From assembly GCA_029263715.1 (NCBI GenBank), contig JAJUFP010000002.1:183236-247235 (forward strand): 64,000 nucleotides of DNA, read 5' to 3'. The notes beneath the pieces were generated by a model. That model made no database searches. It had not been told where the DNA came from and was given only the letters and a program-made list of their open reading frames with translations. The number at the start of each line of letters is the position of its first letter. The first letter of the stretch is position 1. The stretch comes from Nitrososphaera sp. GTDB lineage: Archaea; Thermoproteota; Nitrososphaeria; Nitrososphaerales; Nitrososphaeraceae. The translations under genes were made by a program, and so were the position numbers. Shown piece after piece: positions 49,347 to 57,661 of this stretch.

Positions 49347-51131
49347 ATGAAGTTTGAGCTGCTATCCGAAGACAGGGGTGTCAGGACCTGGAAGATCTCT
49401 GCAATCCATGTAACGCGTTCTGGAAACGGCAGGCTGTACACAAAGCAGGAGCTGGTGCAGGCCGCCGAAACCCTCTCCTTTAGGCCGATAAACATCAACC
49501 ACGACCCGGCCAGAAGGCTGCCGTACCCAGACAACTGCACGCTGCATCCCATGATATTTGACGGAGAGGCAAACGCGGTTGTCGGCTCGATGCGCATCGC
49601 AGACGCGCAGGTCAACAAAAAGATCGAGTCTGGACAAATCGATCACCTCTCAGTAGAGCAGATGTCCAACGAGACCTGCTCTGACGCGCTGTGCAGCTCA
49701 AAACTGCAGTACGGCGTGGTCTTTACCGGCCTTGCTCTTTTAGAAAAAGGCGTGCAACCCGGAGACCCGAAAACCAGCATCAAGGCGGAGAGCGCGGCCG
49801 ACATCCTCATCACTGACATGCTCCAGTCATGCAAGTGCCCAGAACAGGTTAGTTCTTTTCTCAACAAAGATGGTTCTTTCCGTCAGATGTCTACCCAACC
49901 AGAACTGGCAAAAATAAACCGTGAGGCCAACATCAGGATCCCCGGAGTCCTTGACGACAGGATAGTGGGGTTTACCGCCGAGCAGTTTGAGACTATCAAG
50001 AACTATGAGCAGAGGCAGCTTGACACCCTCACAAGCCTGCTTACCAAGGTGGAGTCCGTCATACCAAGACCTGACGGCGTGCCCTCAAGCCCGGTGTCAA
50101 ACGGGACTGACAGCAAACTAGAGTCTTTTAACGCTGCAGTCAAGGCCTTTGAGGACGTCATGAAGCGCAGGGCCTTCAACGCCATGTGGAACATTGACAA
50201 GGAGCAGTGGCTTGCAGATCACGGCTACAGCAACGAGCCAACAGCAGCCATCAAGACAGAGGCAGTGACGTTCTCGACGGCACCGCAGAACTATGCAAGA
50301 AAAGCCATCTACATTCCCGGCGGCAGGTTCAAGGTCCCGCTGCGGCAGTTCTGCAACGTACAGGTGGCAGAAAACGCAGACAGGGTCAACTGGTACACCA
50401 TGACCAGCTTTGACTTTAGTGCTATAACAGAAGGCACGGCGCCTTCAGAAGTTGCCACAACGCTGGCACCGGTCTCAGCAACGCCGGCAGTCCGTGGCGC
50501 GTTCATCAAGGTCAACTACAGCCAGGCAGAAAATGCCCCGGTTGCAGTGGCAGGCCTTGTCAACGCCATAAACGACAGGATGATGCTGGCAGCCCTTGAC
50601 GACGAAAGCGCGGACGTCATGTCCGTGGGCACTTCAGTTTCGTCACCAACCAACTGGGTCAACGGCAACTCTGGCGCGGCCGTATCTGCCGATACAACAT
50701 TTGGAACCACGAACTCGCTGGCCTTGGCCGGCGTGGCAGCAGCAAAGCGGCTGATACTGAACCAGGGCCACCCAGACGAGGGTCTGGTGCTGGTCACAAA
50801 TCCAAAGGCGTACTTTGAACTGCTGACGTCTTCTGGCATAAGCACGTATGTGCAGCAGGGCAAGCCCTTCATCACCATGACAGGCCGGCTTGAGGAGATA
50901 CTGGGCGTGAGGATCGTAGTTTCAAAGGCAGCTGCCGGTGGCGACGCAACTTCAAAGAGAAGCCTGATGCTGCAGGCAGGCCAGACCCTGGGCCTTGGAA
51001 GCGCAAGGGAGCTGATGCTTGAAGCAGACCGGCGCAACGAACTTCAGCAGATATTTGTGACTGGAACGCAGAGGATCAAGGCTGCGGTGCTTGACGAGAC
51101 TTCCAGCTGTAGGATATCCACAAGCGCATAA
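49347..51131 (+). CDS. Fused prohead protease and HK97-fold major capsid protein
   Basis: 594 residues. Residues about 1-140 look like a prohead protease of the S78 type: SGNGRLYTKQELVQAAETL, ININHDPARRL (His) and IDHLSVEQMSNE (Ser). A helical scaffold-like linker follows (about 175-290), then the major capsid protein (RKAIYIPGGRFKVPLRQF, SSPTNWVNGNSG, GRLEEILGVRIVVSK, QQIFVTGTQRIKAAVL). Protease, scaffold and capsid in one chain is less common than three genes. It would self-cleave after assembly. Confidence 0.88.
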   Translation: MKFELLSEDRGVRTWKISAIHVTRSGNGRLYTKQELVQAAETLSFRPININHDPARRLPYPDNCTLHPMIFDGEANAVVGSMRIADAQVNKKIESGQIDHLSVEQMSNETCSDALCSSKLQYGVVFTGLALLEKGVQPGDPKTSIKAESAADILITDMLQSCKCPEQVSSFLNKDGSFRQMSTQPELAKINREANIRIPGVLDDRIVGFTAEQFETIKNYEQRQLDTLTSLLTKVESVIPRPDGVPSSPVSNGTDSKLESFNAAVKAFEDVMKRRAFNAMWNIDKEQWLADHGYSNEPTAAIKTEAVTFSTAPQNYARKAIYIPGGRFKVPLRQFCNVQVAENADRVNWYTMTSFDFSAITEGTAPSEVATTLAPVSATPAVRGAFIKVNYSQAENAPVAVAGLVNAINDRMMLAALDDESADVMSVGTSVSSPTNWVNGNSGAAVSADTTFGTTNSLALAGVAAAKRLILNQGHPDEGLVLVTNPKAYFELLTSSGISTYVQQGKPFITMTGRLEEILGVRIVVSKAAAGGDATSKRSLMLQAGQTLGLGSARELMLEADRRNELQQIFVTGTQRIKAAVLDETSSCRISTSA

Positions 51132-51140
51132 TTCCTTTTT
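51131..51140 (+). promoter_or_regulatory. TTCTC-like box before connector gene
   Basis: ATTCCTTTTTTC with a long T/C tract starts 33 nt before ATG 51164. It may double as terminator of the capsid transcript. Confidence 0.5.
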
Positions 51141-51163
51141 TCTTTTCTTTTCTTTTATTCTTC

Positions 51164-51541
51164 ATGGCATTTTTCGAGACTACGGCAGTACGAGAGAACC
51201 TGACTGGAAGCACGAGCAACTCTTCCTACGACTTTCACATCAGCCGCAAGGGCCCGGAGGCCGACGACAGGATTGCAGACATGATCTTCAAGACCTGCAA
51301 GGACAACAGCCGCATCCTCTCGCTTCCAGTCATAGACATAGCAAGCGGGACTGTAAACGGGATTGCTGCCTCTCAAAACCTCAAGTCGGCTGCTTCAAAC
51401 ATGGCCACCGCGCTGGTCCTGTACGCTGTCGGCCACCATGAGCGGGGCAAGACCTACGAGCGTCTGGCCAAAGAGGCAGTCGAATCCTACATCAAGAGGC
51501 TTGAGGCAGACGGCGGCCAAACACCGGTAACCGTCATTTGA
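51164..51541 (+). CDS. Head-tail connector-like protein
   Basis: 125 residues. ADDRIADMIFKTCKDN, then SASNMATALVLYAVGHHER-like helices and EAVESYIKRLEADGG fit the small helical adaptor (gp6-like) proteins after the capsid gene. Identification by position and size. Confidence 0.6.
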   Translation: MAFFETTAVRENLTGSTSNSSYDFHISRKGPEADDRIADMIFKTCKDNSRILSLPVIDIASGTVNGIAASQNLKSAASNMATALVLYAVGHHERGKTYERLAKEAVESYIKRLEADGGQTPVTVI

Positions 51542-51551
51542 GGCATCGAGC

Positions 51552-51779
51552 ATGGTCGAAATAGGGATTCCTGTCGAGTGGCTGCTTGGAGCCCTTGTTG
51601 CGCTGCTTGGCGGGATCTTTGGACTGCTTTTCAAAAACACGCGATGCATCGTCAAGATCGAAGGCGAGGTCAAGGCCATAAAGCAGAACGTCAGCGACCA
51701 TTTCCGGCAATCGGAAAGGGAAAGCGAGCGGCTGAGGCAGGCAGAGCTAGACATTGCCGGGCTCAAGGACTGCCGGTAG
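51552..51779 (+). CDS. Single-pass membrane protein with coiled coil, holin-like
   Basis: 75 residues: membrane helix VEWLLGALVALLGGIFGLLF near the N-terminus, then a charged coiled coil (RQSERESERLRQAELDIAGL). Small holins and spanin-like proteins look like this. It is next to a second membrane protein. No endolysin is visible in the window. Confidence 0.6.
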   Translation: MVEIGIPVEWLLGALVALLGGIFGLLFKNTRCIVKIEGEVKAIKQNVSDHFRQSERESERLRQAELDIAGLKDCR

Positions 51780-51788
51780 TTCTCTTTG
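51779..51788 (+). promoter_or_regulatory. TTCTC box before second membrane protein gene
   Basis: GTTCTCTTTG overlaps the previous stop region and begins 32 nt before ATG 51811. Confidence 0.6.
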
Positions 51789-51810
51789 CCTCAGACTCCC
51801 AAATGGGCAT

Positions 51811-52014
51811 ATGAGTGCTGAAAAGGTAAGTAACAATGCCAAGGCAGTCCTGCTTGGACTCTTTATCCTGGTGGGCGCGATGGTGGCAGCCTTTGCCTAC
51901 ATATCGCTGGAAAGAACCGATGTGCCTGAAGGCGTCTCCGGGATTTTCAGTGCCGCCATAGTTGGGGCCTTCACCCTTGGAGGTACGCTTATCCAGAACC
52001 TGTGGGGATCCTAA
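51811..52014 (+). CDS. Two-pass membrane protein, holin-like
   Basis: 67 residues from ATG 51811 (MSAEKVSNNAKAVLLGLFIL). Two membrane passes, LLGLFILVGAMVAAFAYI and GIFSAAIVGAFTLGGTLIQN, with short ends, like a class II holin. The longer frame from 51754 overlaps the previous gene and is not believed. Placed between head and tail genes. Confidence 0.6.
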   Translation: MSAEKVSNNAKAVLLGLFILVGAMVAAFAYISLERTDVPEGVSGIFSAAIVGAFTLGGTLIQNLWGS

Positions 52015-52024
52015 ATCCGACTCA

Positions 52025-52034
52025 GTTCTTTATT
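52025..52034 (+). promoter_or_regulatory. TTCTT-type box before tail-completion gene
   Basis: GTTCTTTATTTTT begins 33 nt before ATG 52058; weakest match in sequence but exact in spacing. Confidence 0.5.
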
Positions 52035-52057
52035 TTTCCGCATCTTTACTTTCCCTA

Positions 52058-52525
52058 ATGTCATACGGTGTTGCAGGCTCTAGCCCCTTCTCGGACTTTC
52101 CAAAACCCATAAACGAGATAGTCAAGGACAAGCTGCAAGAAAAATGGTTGCTGACAAGCCCGGAAGTAAAGTTTGGCACCGGCTGGGCCGGAGTGATAGC
52201 AAACCAGTACGAGGTTCACTGCCTGCTGGTAGGCGACACTGCCGGCAGGGGCTCAACTGACTGGCGCCGGCGCGAGTTTGAAAGCACGATAGACATACAC
52301 GTCTTTGCCAGAAGAAACGAGTTTTCCGAGCCGGCGCAGCTAACGGCCATAAAACAGGAGATAAACAGAATCGTGATGCAGAACAAGAGCAGCATGGGCC
52401 ACGGGATTTCTTTGTTCTATCTGGTGCAGTGGATACCGATGCACGACCAGGATGTAGTGGATGTCAGTTACTGGCACCTGCGGGGCGTGCACAAGGCCCG
52501 GTACCAGATGGTAAGCACGATATAA
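52058..52525 (+). CDS. Tail completion/terminator-like protein
   Basis: 155 residues from ATG 52058 (MSYGVAGSSPFSDFPKPINE). FESTIDIHVFARRNEFSEPA and MHDQDVVDVSYWHLRGVHKA are strand-rich. Located directly before the tail tube, where tail-terminator and completion proteins sit in tailed viruses. Confidence 0.6.
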   Translation: MSYGVAGSSPFSDFPKPINEIVKDKLQEKWLLTSPEVKFGTGWAGVIANQYEVHCLLVGDTAGRGSTDWRRREFESTIDIHVFARRNEFSEPAQLTAIKQEINRIVMQNKSSMGHGISLFYLVQWIPMHDQDVVDVSYWHLRGVHKARYQMVSTI

Positions 52526-52534
52526 TTCTCATTT
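52525..52534 (+). promoter_or_regulatory. TTCTC box before tail tube gene
   Basis: ATTCTCATTT begins 35 nt before ATG 52560. Confidence 0.6.
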
Positions 52535-52559
52535 TCAGTTTTTGCGCTTTGCATAAAAG

Positions 52560-53450
52560 ATGAGCTACAAGCCAACCGGTCCATGGGACTTTCAAAAGGT
52601 ACTGCAGATAGTCGAGGAAACCAGCTACGGAAGCAAGGTCACTGCTTCGCCGGCCTTCCAGGCCATCGGTGCAAACGTCTACGTCAAGGAGAACTCTAAG
52701 ACGATGGCCAGCTACTACTACACCCAGGGAAGGCGCGATCTTTATCGGGCGCTAAAGTACGGCGAGGTCCACACCTTCAATGTCAAGTTCCAGCCCCTTG
52801 ACACAAGACTCATCCGGTACGGCACCGAACTTCCAGGAGGCTCTGGAACCATAGAAAAGTCCCTCAACTTCCTTTACTCCGAGATTTTAGACGGCGTGGA
52901 AAACTACCAGTTCTACCTTGGCGCAAGGTGCGACATAACCGATATCGAGATCACAGACTCGCAGGTGCAGCTGTCGCAGAACTGGATATGCAAGGACATA
53001 CCCGAAGAGACCACGACCCATGGCCTTACGACGCCGGCCTTTGCCTCGTTTCCAACGGCCGACCCCTGGACCGGCGCATCATCGGGTGCTAATCCGCTGT
53101 CAATAGGCGGCACCAATTATGATACGGCAAGGTTCCACGTCAAGGTGGACCAGAAGCTTGAGGCCATCAAGCCCAACGGCGAGATCCAGATCAAGATGCT
53201 GCACCCCACAAAGCGGGAAGTGGCCGTCGACTTTGATGTCTGGCTCAAGGACACCACGCTCAAGGCTGCTGTGCGGGCCCTTACCAACTATTCTACCGTT
53301 GAATACACCCTCTCAAGTGCGGGGCCAAAGAAGATCAGCCTTGGAAATGTGCGCTGGGACGAGCGGGACGTCACCAAGGACGCCGGCCAGGACAAGCACA
53401 CCCTAGAAAAGTTCTCCGGGCGGGCTGAGACTGTAACGGTGACGGCCTGA
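52560..53450 (+). CDS. Major tail tube protein
   Basis: 296 residues. ETSYGSKVTASPAFQAIG at the N-terminus and repeated strand-rich segments (VEYTLSSAGPKKISLGNVRW, in part) with a KDKHTLEKFSGRAETVTV-like end are typical of tail tube subunits. Followed by the tail chaperone with overlapping start. It implies a non-contractile tail, since no sheath gene is seen. Confidence 0.78.
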   Translation: MSYKPTGPWDFQKVLQIVEETSYGSKVTASPAFQAIGANVYVKENSKTMASYYYTQGRRDLYRALKYGEVHTFNVKFQPLDTRLIRYGTELPGGSGTIEKSLNFLYSEILDGVENYQFYLGARCDITDIEITDSQVQLSQNWICKDIPEETTTHGLTTPAFASFPTADPWTGASSGANPLSIGGTNYDTARFHVKVDQKLEAIKPNGEIQIKMLHPTKREVAVDFDVWLKDTTLKAAVRALTNYSTVEYTLSSAGPKKISLGNVRWDERDVTKDAGQDKHTLEKFSGRAETVTVTA

Positions 53451-53872
53451 TGAGCGAACAAGACAGCCTGGACCGGTTCCGCCAGAGGCTGCTGACAGCA
53501 AGAAAGGAGCGCATAGAAAGGCTGGCGCAGCAGGACTCGTTTGAAGTCAAGGACAGGGACGGAAATGTGCACACGTTTTTTTACCGCCCCCTTACCGTCG
53601 GCGAGTACCGAGAGCTGGAAGAGCTGACGGCAGGCATACTGCATGCGGTTGCAGAGGGCAAGAACAAGGTGAAGGCCGAGCCGGCCCATCTTGCAGAAAC
53701 AACAGTCGAATACAAGAGGCTGGTCACGGAAAAAAGCATCGGCTATGCAGCCAAGGCAGCCGAGTTCTGGCTTGGAATCAAAGAGGATGATTTTTACAAA
53801 TTCGAGTACAAAACTATGGTGGAGATAATCAACGCCTGTAAGCTGCGCGAGGATGATGGCGCTTTTTTATAA
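53450..53872 (+). CDS. Tail assembly chaperone, short form (gpG-like)
   Basis: 140 residues, helical. ATG 53450 overlaps the tube stop (TGATGA). It ends REDDGAFL. The last codons GCT TTT TTA TAA contain a slippery heptamer (T TTT TTA) that allows part of the ribosomes to enter the following frame, exactly as for lambda G/GT. Position before the tape measure fits. Confidence 0.75.
   Translation: MSEQDSLDRFRQRLLTARKERIERLAQQDSFEVKDRDGNVHTFFYRPLTVGEYRELEELTAGILHAVAEGKNKVKAEPAHLAETTVEYKRLVTEKSIGYAAKAAEFWLGIKEDDFYKFEYKTMVEIINACKLREDDGAFL
53863..53869 (+). promoter_or_regulatory. Programmed -1 frameshift site
   Basis: T TTT TTA in the zero frame, just before the TAA stop at 53870. After a -1 slip the frame reads INEDLQKLVMAGSVRFRT with no stop to 54108. 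A GCCGG...CCGG stem lies about 30 nt downstream. Confidence 0.75.
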
Positions 53873-54108
53873 ACGAGGATCTGCAAAAACTGGTGATGGC
53901 CGGCTCTGTCCGGTTCAGGACAAGGGAAGCAAAGCGCATAGCCGACCTGGCAGACTTGATGGCCATGGGCGTATCATTACATGATGCTACCGGCGGCCGC
54001 ATCCTTGTTTCTGACCTGAACTACCTGGTTCGTATGCGGCAGTGGCAGATAGAACGCACGAAGATGGCCGAGACTGCCGGCGAAGGAAACTGGAAGCGGG
54101 TTGGCTGA
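53869..54108 (+). CDS. Frameshift extension of tail assembly chaperone (gpT-like)
   Basis: About 79 codons entered by -1 frameshift, ending RMRQWQIERTKMAETAGEGN. It could not start well by itself: only GTG 53893 and ATG 53896 exist and neither has a TTCTC box. Overlaps the next gene by one base. Confidence 0.65.
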   Translation: MNEDLQKLVMAGSVRFRTREAKRIADLADLMAMGVSLHDATGGRILVSDLNYLVRMRQWQIERTKMAETAGEGNWKRVG

Positions 54109-54464
54109 TGATAAAAGGTTTGCAAGAAGCTCGCGCCAGTCTTGCAAAAATAGTTGAAGAGATAAAGACAGGCCAGCAGGTGGCCGGTCCCCTGCTGGAT
54201 GATCTTGGAGACGAGATAATCAATGCCGCAAACCTGCAGACGCCGGTTAGGACCGGCAGGCTTGTCGCCGGCAACAAAAAGCAGCTGGTCAACAACTATA
54301 CTTTGCGGCTGTACAACGAAGTCGAGTACGCTGGCTTTGTCCACGACGGGACCTCAAGGCAGGAGCCGCGGCCCTTCATGGAAAATGCCATCGATCAGAT
54401 AAAAGAAAGGCTGCCGGACCTGTATGCTAGAAGAGCTACGGAATTCATCGAAGAGCTGGAATGA
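54108..54464 (+). CDS. HK97 gp10-like tail-associated protein
   Basis: 118 residues from ATG 54108 (MIKGLQEARASLAKIVEEIK). AANLQTPVRTGRLVAGNKKQ, YNEVEYAGFVHDGTSRQEPR and FMENAIDQIKERL are the gp10 family signature. Normally placed between connector and tube; here after the chaperone. Confidence 0.85.
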   Translation: MIKGLQEARASLAKIVEEIKTGQQVAGPLLDDLGDEIINAANLQTPVRTGRLVAGNKKQLVNNYTLRLYNEVEYAGFVHDGTSRQEPRPFMENAIDQIKERLPDLYARRATEFIEELE

Positions 54465-54504
54465 GAAGTACCTTGTACTTCAATCCTAACCAATTATTTC
54501 CTCT

Positions 54505-54789
54505 GTGGGACTCACCATAACGTTCGTATTGGTTCTTGCTTCTATTCAACTGTATAAACCAGCCATGGCACAAGAAATAATTATAATTAATGAAGTTGAG
54601 CTAAATCTATCAGGAGCTGACAGCGGTTATGAGGTCGAAATTTACAATCCTTCCAACATCTCTGGATATTGGTGGATGGGAGATAAGTTCAACTTCTGGA
54701 AAGCAGCTAATGTTACAATAGATGAGGGTATTATTATTCAACCGAAAGAATATCCTGCTTTCAGTACTAGAAAAACATCGTTACTGTAG
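54505..54789 (+). pseudogene. Exported lamin-tail-domain fragment
   Basis: 94 residues: signal segment GLTITFVLVLASIQLYKPAMA, then QEIIIINEVELNLSGADSGY and EVEIYNPSNISGYWW, the first half of a lamin-tail (LTD) domain. The domain ends early (STRKTSLL), and the following 180 bp is AT-rich non-coding, so it looks truncated. AT-rich relative to virus genes; cargo of host origin. Confidence 0.6.
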
Positions 54790-54979
54790 AAATCGAGCGC
54801 CATAATAGTTCGAGTCGCCTTTAGACTGAAATCCTAGATGTAGTTGTCAATTTTTCGGTTACAACAGGTAATGAAGAAAATCTAATTCGCCAAAGTCTGC
54901 TGATTTTGGTATTATTACATATTTTTTACACGGCGTTTTTCATATACGGTTAAATAATTCCGGATAGCCATTTCCGACC

Positions 54980-55309
54980 ATGGGTAAAGATCATTGCATA
55001 GACTGCGGAAAAGAACTAGGAGTACTCAACAAAATGAAACCAGATAAAAATTGGGAGTTACCCGATGGCTCTTTGTTATGCAGCGAATGTTGGAGTCATC
55101 GAAAGAATCCCGAAGGTCATATGAAAGCCGAAGAAAGAGCAATTAATTATGAGGGTGAATGTGTTACCGTAGTGCAGATTCCGCCTGCCCTTACTAGAGA
55201 TGCTTGGAACAAGGTGGACAAATTAGTACAAAGCGGATGGACCATAAAAGGCGTCATAGAACGTGAATACATACACGCTAGCTTGGTTATCTTGGAGAAA
55301 GTCCGTTAA
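54980..55309 (+). CDS. Zinc-ribbon hypothetical protein (cargo)
   Basis: 109 residues. CIDCGKELGVLNKM and LLCSECWSHRKNP form a zinc ribbon, followed by an alpha/beta part (WNKVDKLVQSGWTIKGVIER). TATA-like GTTAAATAATTCC about 30 nt before ATG 54980. AT-rich like its left neighbour, unlike virus genes. Function unknown. Confidence 0.6.
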   Translation: MGKDHCIDCGKELGVLNKMKPDKNWELPDGSLLCSECWSHRKNPEGHMKAEERAINYEGECVTVVQIPPALTRDAWNKVDKLVQSGWTIKGVIEREYIHASLVILEKVR

Positions 55310-55314
55310 CGATA

Positions 55315-55326
55315 GTTCTCTTTTTT
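55315..55326 (+). promoter_or_regulatory. TTCTC box before tape-measure gene
   Basis: GTTCTCTTTTTT begins 33 nt before GTG 55348. Confidence 0.65.
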
Positions 55327-55347
55327 GTTTTGTAATCTTTTGATTCT

Positions 55348-55998
55348 GTGCCAGTATCGCTTACATATATTCTGGAAGTTATAGGAACTGCAGAAGCAGC
55401 TTCTGAATTGCAAACTTTTGACGGTGCCTTGGCAAACTTGAATCAGACCGCAGAAAGATCTGTGGAACAAAACATCAATCTGAAAGACAGTGTTAGTAAA
55501 GTTGGCCTAGGATTCGTTAGCGCTGCATCAGAAGCATTATCGCTTTGGACACAATATGATAATCTTAAGAAATTAGAATTGGGAATAGCGACAGCCAAGA
55601 ATCTAGATTTTGCAAAAAGAAATCTGATTGTGTCTCAGGCTGCATTTGATGAGCTTGCTACACAGAGAATAACTTCCGGTGCAGAATACGGAGCGGCCGC
55701 TCTGCGTTTAGTTGTTGCCCAAGTGGGAGGCGAGAACATGAACCGGTTTGCCATCAAGATAGACAAGGTGGCCGACAGCGTTGTGGCAGACGCAAGGCGC
55801 ATGGAAAAAGCCCTAGCAAAGGTAGGCGGCATCGACGTGGGCGATTTTCTGGCAGACCCAAGGGGCGAAAGCAAGAGCAGCAAGGCCAGCAGCCTTGGCG
55901 GAACTGAGCGGTCCATCACCGTGATAATCAACATGGACGGCAAGCAGATTGCAAAATACTTCTCCGACTTTGCAGGTGACACCATAAAATTTGTCTAG
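55348..55998 (+). CDS. Very short tape-measure-like protein
   Basis: 216 residues from GTG 55348. The N-terminus (VSLTYILEVIGTAEAASEL, SVSKVGLGFVSAASEALSLW) and C-terminus (ERSITVIINMDGKQIAKYFS) match the two ends of a tail tape measure; the long middle is missing. Composition changes from AT-rich to GC-rich near 55730, suggesting a recombination or deletion joint. Position before the baseplate genes fits. It implies a very short tail or a defective one. Confidence 0.65.
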   Translation: MPVSLTYILEVIGTAEAASELQTFDGALANLNQTAERSVEQNINLKDSVSKVGLGFVSAASEALSLWTQYDNLKKLELGIATAKNLDFAKRNLIVSQAAFDELATQRITSGAEYGAAALRLVVAQVGGENMNRFAIKIDKVADSVVADARRMEKALAKVGGIDVGDFLADPRGESKSSKASSLGGTERSITVIINMDGKQIAKYFSDFAGDTIKFV

Positions 55999-57625
55999 CC
56001 TTGGCAGCGGCAACCCTTCATTACTGAGACCAAAACTCGCCCTCAAAAAGTGGGACCTTTCAAGCACGTATCTGACTTATGACGCGTTTGCACCGCCAAG
56101 CTCAGGGCCTGCCCTGACCTATGTATCGGTAGAAAAGGCCATGGGCCAGACCGGCGAGATAGACATCATCATCGAGGACTCGGCAAAGGACCTGGATTCG
56201 GGGGTTGGACAGGGAAACAAATTCGTCCTATCGATATCCTCTGACGGCGTCAGCTACGACAACTTTCTTGCCGGCTGGATACGGGAGTACAGCGTGCGCC
56301 GGCCAGGTGCTGGCATCCGGGAGGTGCGCCTCCACGGCTATGGAAACGCCATCCGGGCCAACGAGAGGCTTGTCAATTTCTTTCGCATCGCAAAAAGGGA
56401 AGCCGACGGTTTCACGCCGGACCTCACGGATCCGGCCATGAAGTGCTCGCAGATCATGACCGACCTCTGGACTTCGTACGACGCTTTTCCGGTTGCCGAG
56501 CCCCTTGAGCCTTTTGGCACCGGCGGTGTTGATACCATCAGTGAGGCACTGGCATCGCTGAAAATGCAGTACGTCGAGATGTCCGACGTGGCAAACAGGA
56601 TAGCTGATGCATGTGGAGGCCTTTGGGGCATCGATGCCAACGACCAGGTCTATCTCCGGTATCACAGCCTGGCGCCTTCCGGCATCACCATCAAAGAGAC
56701 AGCAGATCTTGGTATCGACCAGGAAGACAGGGTCGGCTACTTCGTAGGAGACTGGGAATATACAGACAGCATCAAGAAAAGCGACGGCTTTGCCAACCGG
56801 CTTTTTGGTGTCGGGGGCACGGACTTTCACCTCGACGTCGACAAGTACACCGTTGCCGGCCAGGAAGAGTTCTACTCAAAGGACATTGCCATGCAGTTCA
56901 CTCCAACGGCTCCCCGGCTTTCAGCCATTGCCTTGACCCTGAGCAAGGTTGGAAATCCTGCAGATGACATCATTGGCGAGATAAGGCTTCACAAGGAATC
57001 CACCGGCAAGCCGGACGGCGACCAGGTGGGCACCTTTAACATCCAAAAAGACCAGGTTGGCACGTCGGCGACAGACGTCACAAGGGTAAACGTCTCGATG
57101 ACCGATAATCGTCTGCAGGTGGACAAGAAACACTGGATCGTGCTTTTGAAGAGAGGCAACTCTTCAAACCACTTCCGGTGGCACCATGACAACGGAACCA
57201 CAGGCGTCAACGCAACTAGGACGGCATCCAGCTGGACTGTCAACAGCAACCACCGCACGTACGCTCATCGCGTTTATTCCAGCCGGCGCGTGCTCTCAGA
57301 GGCCTCCGACCCCAAATCACGGGCAAAGTTTGGAGTCATCGACGCCAAGATCTATGCTCCGTACATCATGGAGTGGCGGGCCATGGACCAGCTCCTGACA
57401 GGACTGTTGCAGTACAGTGCCAGGCAGCGCAGAAAGTACGAGTCAAGGCAGATACTTGCTCCCAAGAAGGTTATCCATCCTGATACGCTTGTCCGGCTGG
57501 TCCATTCCTCTGAAGGCATCAACGCCGATGCCGAGATCCAGACAGTCAAGTACGTCTTTGACTCGCAGGATCACCCCCTTGGCACGCGCTGGGTGCAGGT
57601 CAAGCCGGTTGCCTTCGTTCCTTGA
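55991..57625 (+). CDS. Baseplate hub/distal tail protein
   Basis: 544 residues from TTG 55991, overlapping the tape-measure stop. GQTGEIDIIIEDSAKDLDSG, VRRPGAGIREVRLHGYG and LMQ-like GVIDAKIYAPYIMEW fit a baseplate hub (tail-associated) fold. A carbohydrate-binding-like insert (about 300-430, EIRLHKESTGKPDGDQVGTF) may contact the host. Identification partly by position. Confidence 0.7.
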   Translation: MSSLGSGNPSLLRPKLALKKWDLSSTYLTYDAFAPPSSGPALTYVSVEKAMGQTGEIDIIIEDSAKDLDSGVGQGNKFVLSISSDGVSYDNFLAGWIREYSVRRPGAGIREVRLHGYGNAIRANERLVNFFRIAKREADGFTPDLTDPAMKCSQIMTDLWTSYDAFPVAEPLEPFGTGGVDTISEALASLKMQYVEMSDVANRIADACGGLWGIDANDQVYLRYHSLAPSGITIKETADLGIDQEDRVGYFVGDWEYTDSIKKSDGFANRLFGVGGTDFHLDVDKYTVAGQEEFYSKDIAMQFTPTAPRLSAIALTLSKVGNPADDIIGEIRLHKESTGKPDGDQVGTFNIQKDQVGTSATDVTRVNVSMTDNRLQVDKKHWIVLLKRGNSSNHFRWHHDNGTTGVNATRTASSWTVNSNHRTYAHRVYSSRRVLSEASDPKSRAKFGVIDAKIYAPYIMEWRAMDQLLTGLLQYSARQRRKYESRQILAPKKVIHPDTLVRLVHSSEGINADAEIQTVKYVFDSQDHPLGTRWVQVKPVAFVP

Positions 57626-57628
57626 ATA

Positions 57629-57638
57629 ATTCTCTTGT
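57629..57638 (+). promoter_or_regulatory. TTCTC box before baseplate gene
   Basis: ATTCTCTTGT begins 33 nt before GTG 57662, supporting this start over 57635. Confidence 0.6.
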
Positions 57639-57661
57639 CTTTTTGCAAAAGATGGATATCT

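Noticed and set aside
49174..49350. 58-codon plus-strand frame (MPGKSFSLRPGTYEYH...) overlapping the capsid ATG
   Set aside because: It contains the TTCTC box and the capsid leader; no conserved pattern. The opposite-strand frame 49149-49337 is no better.
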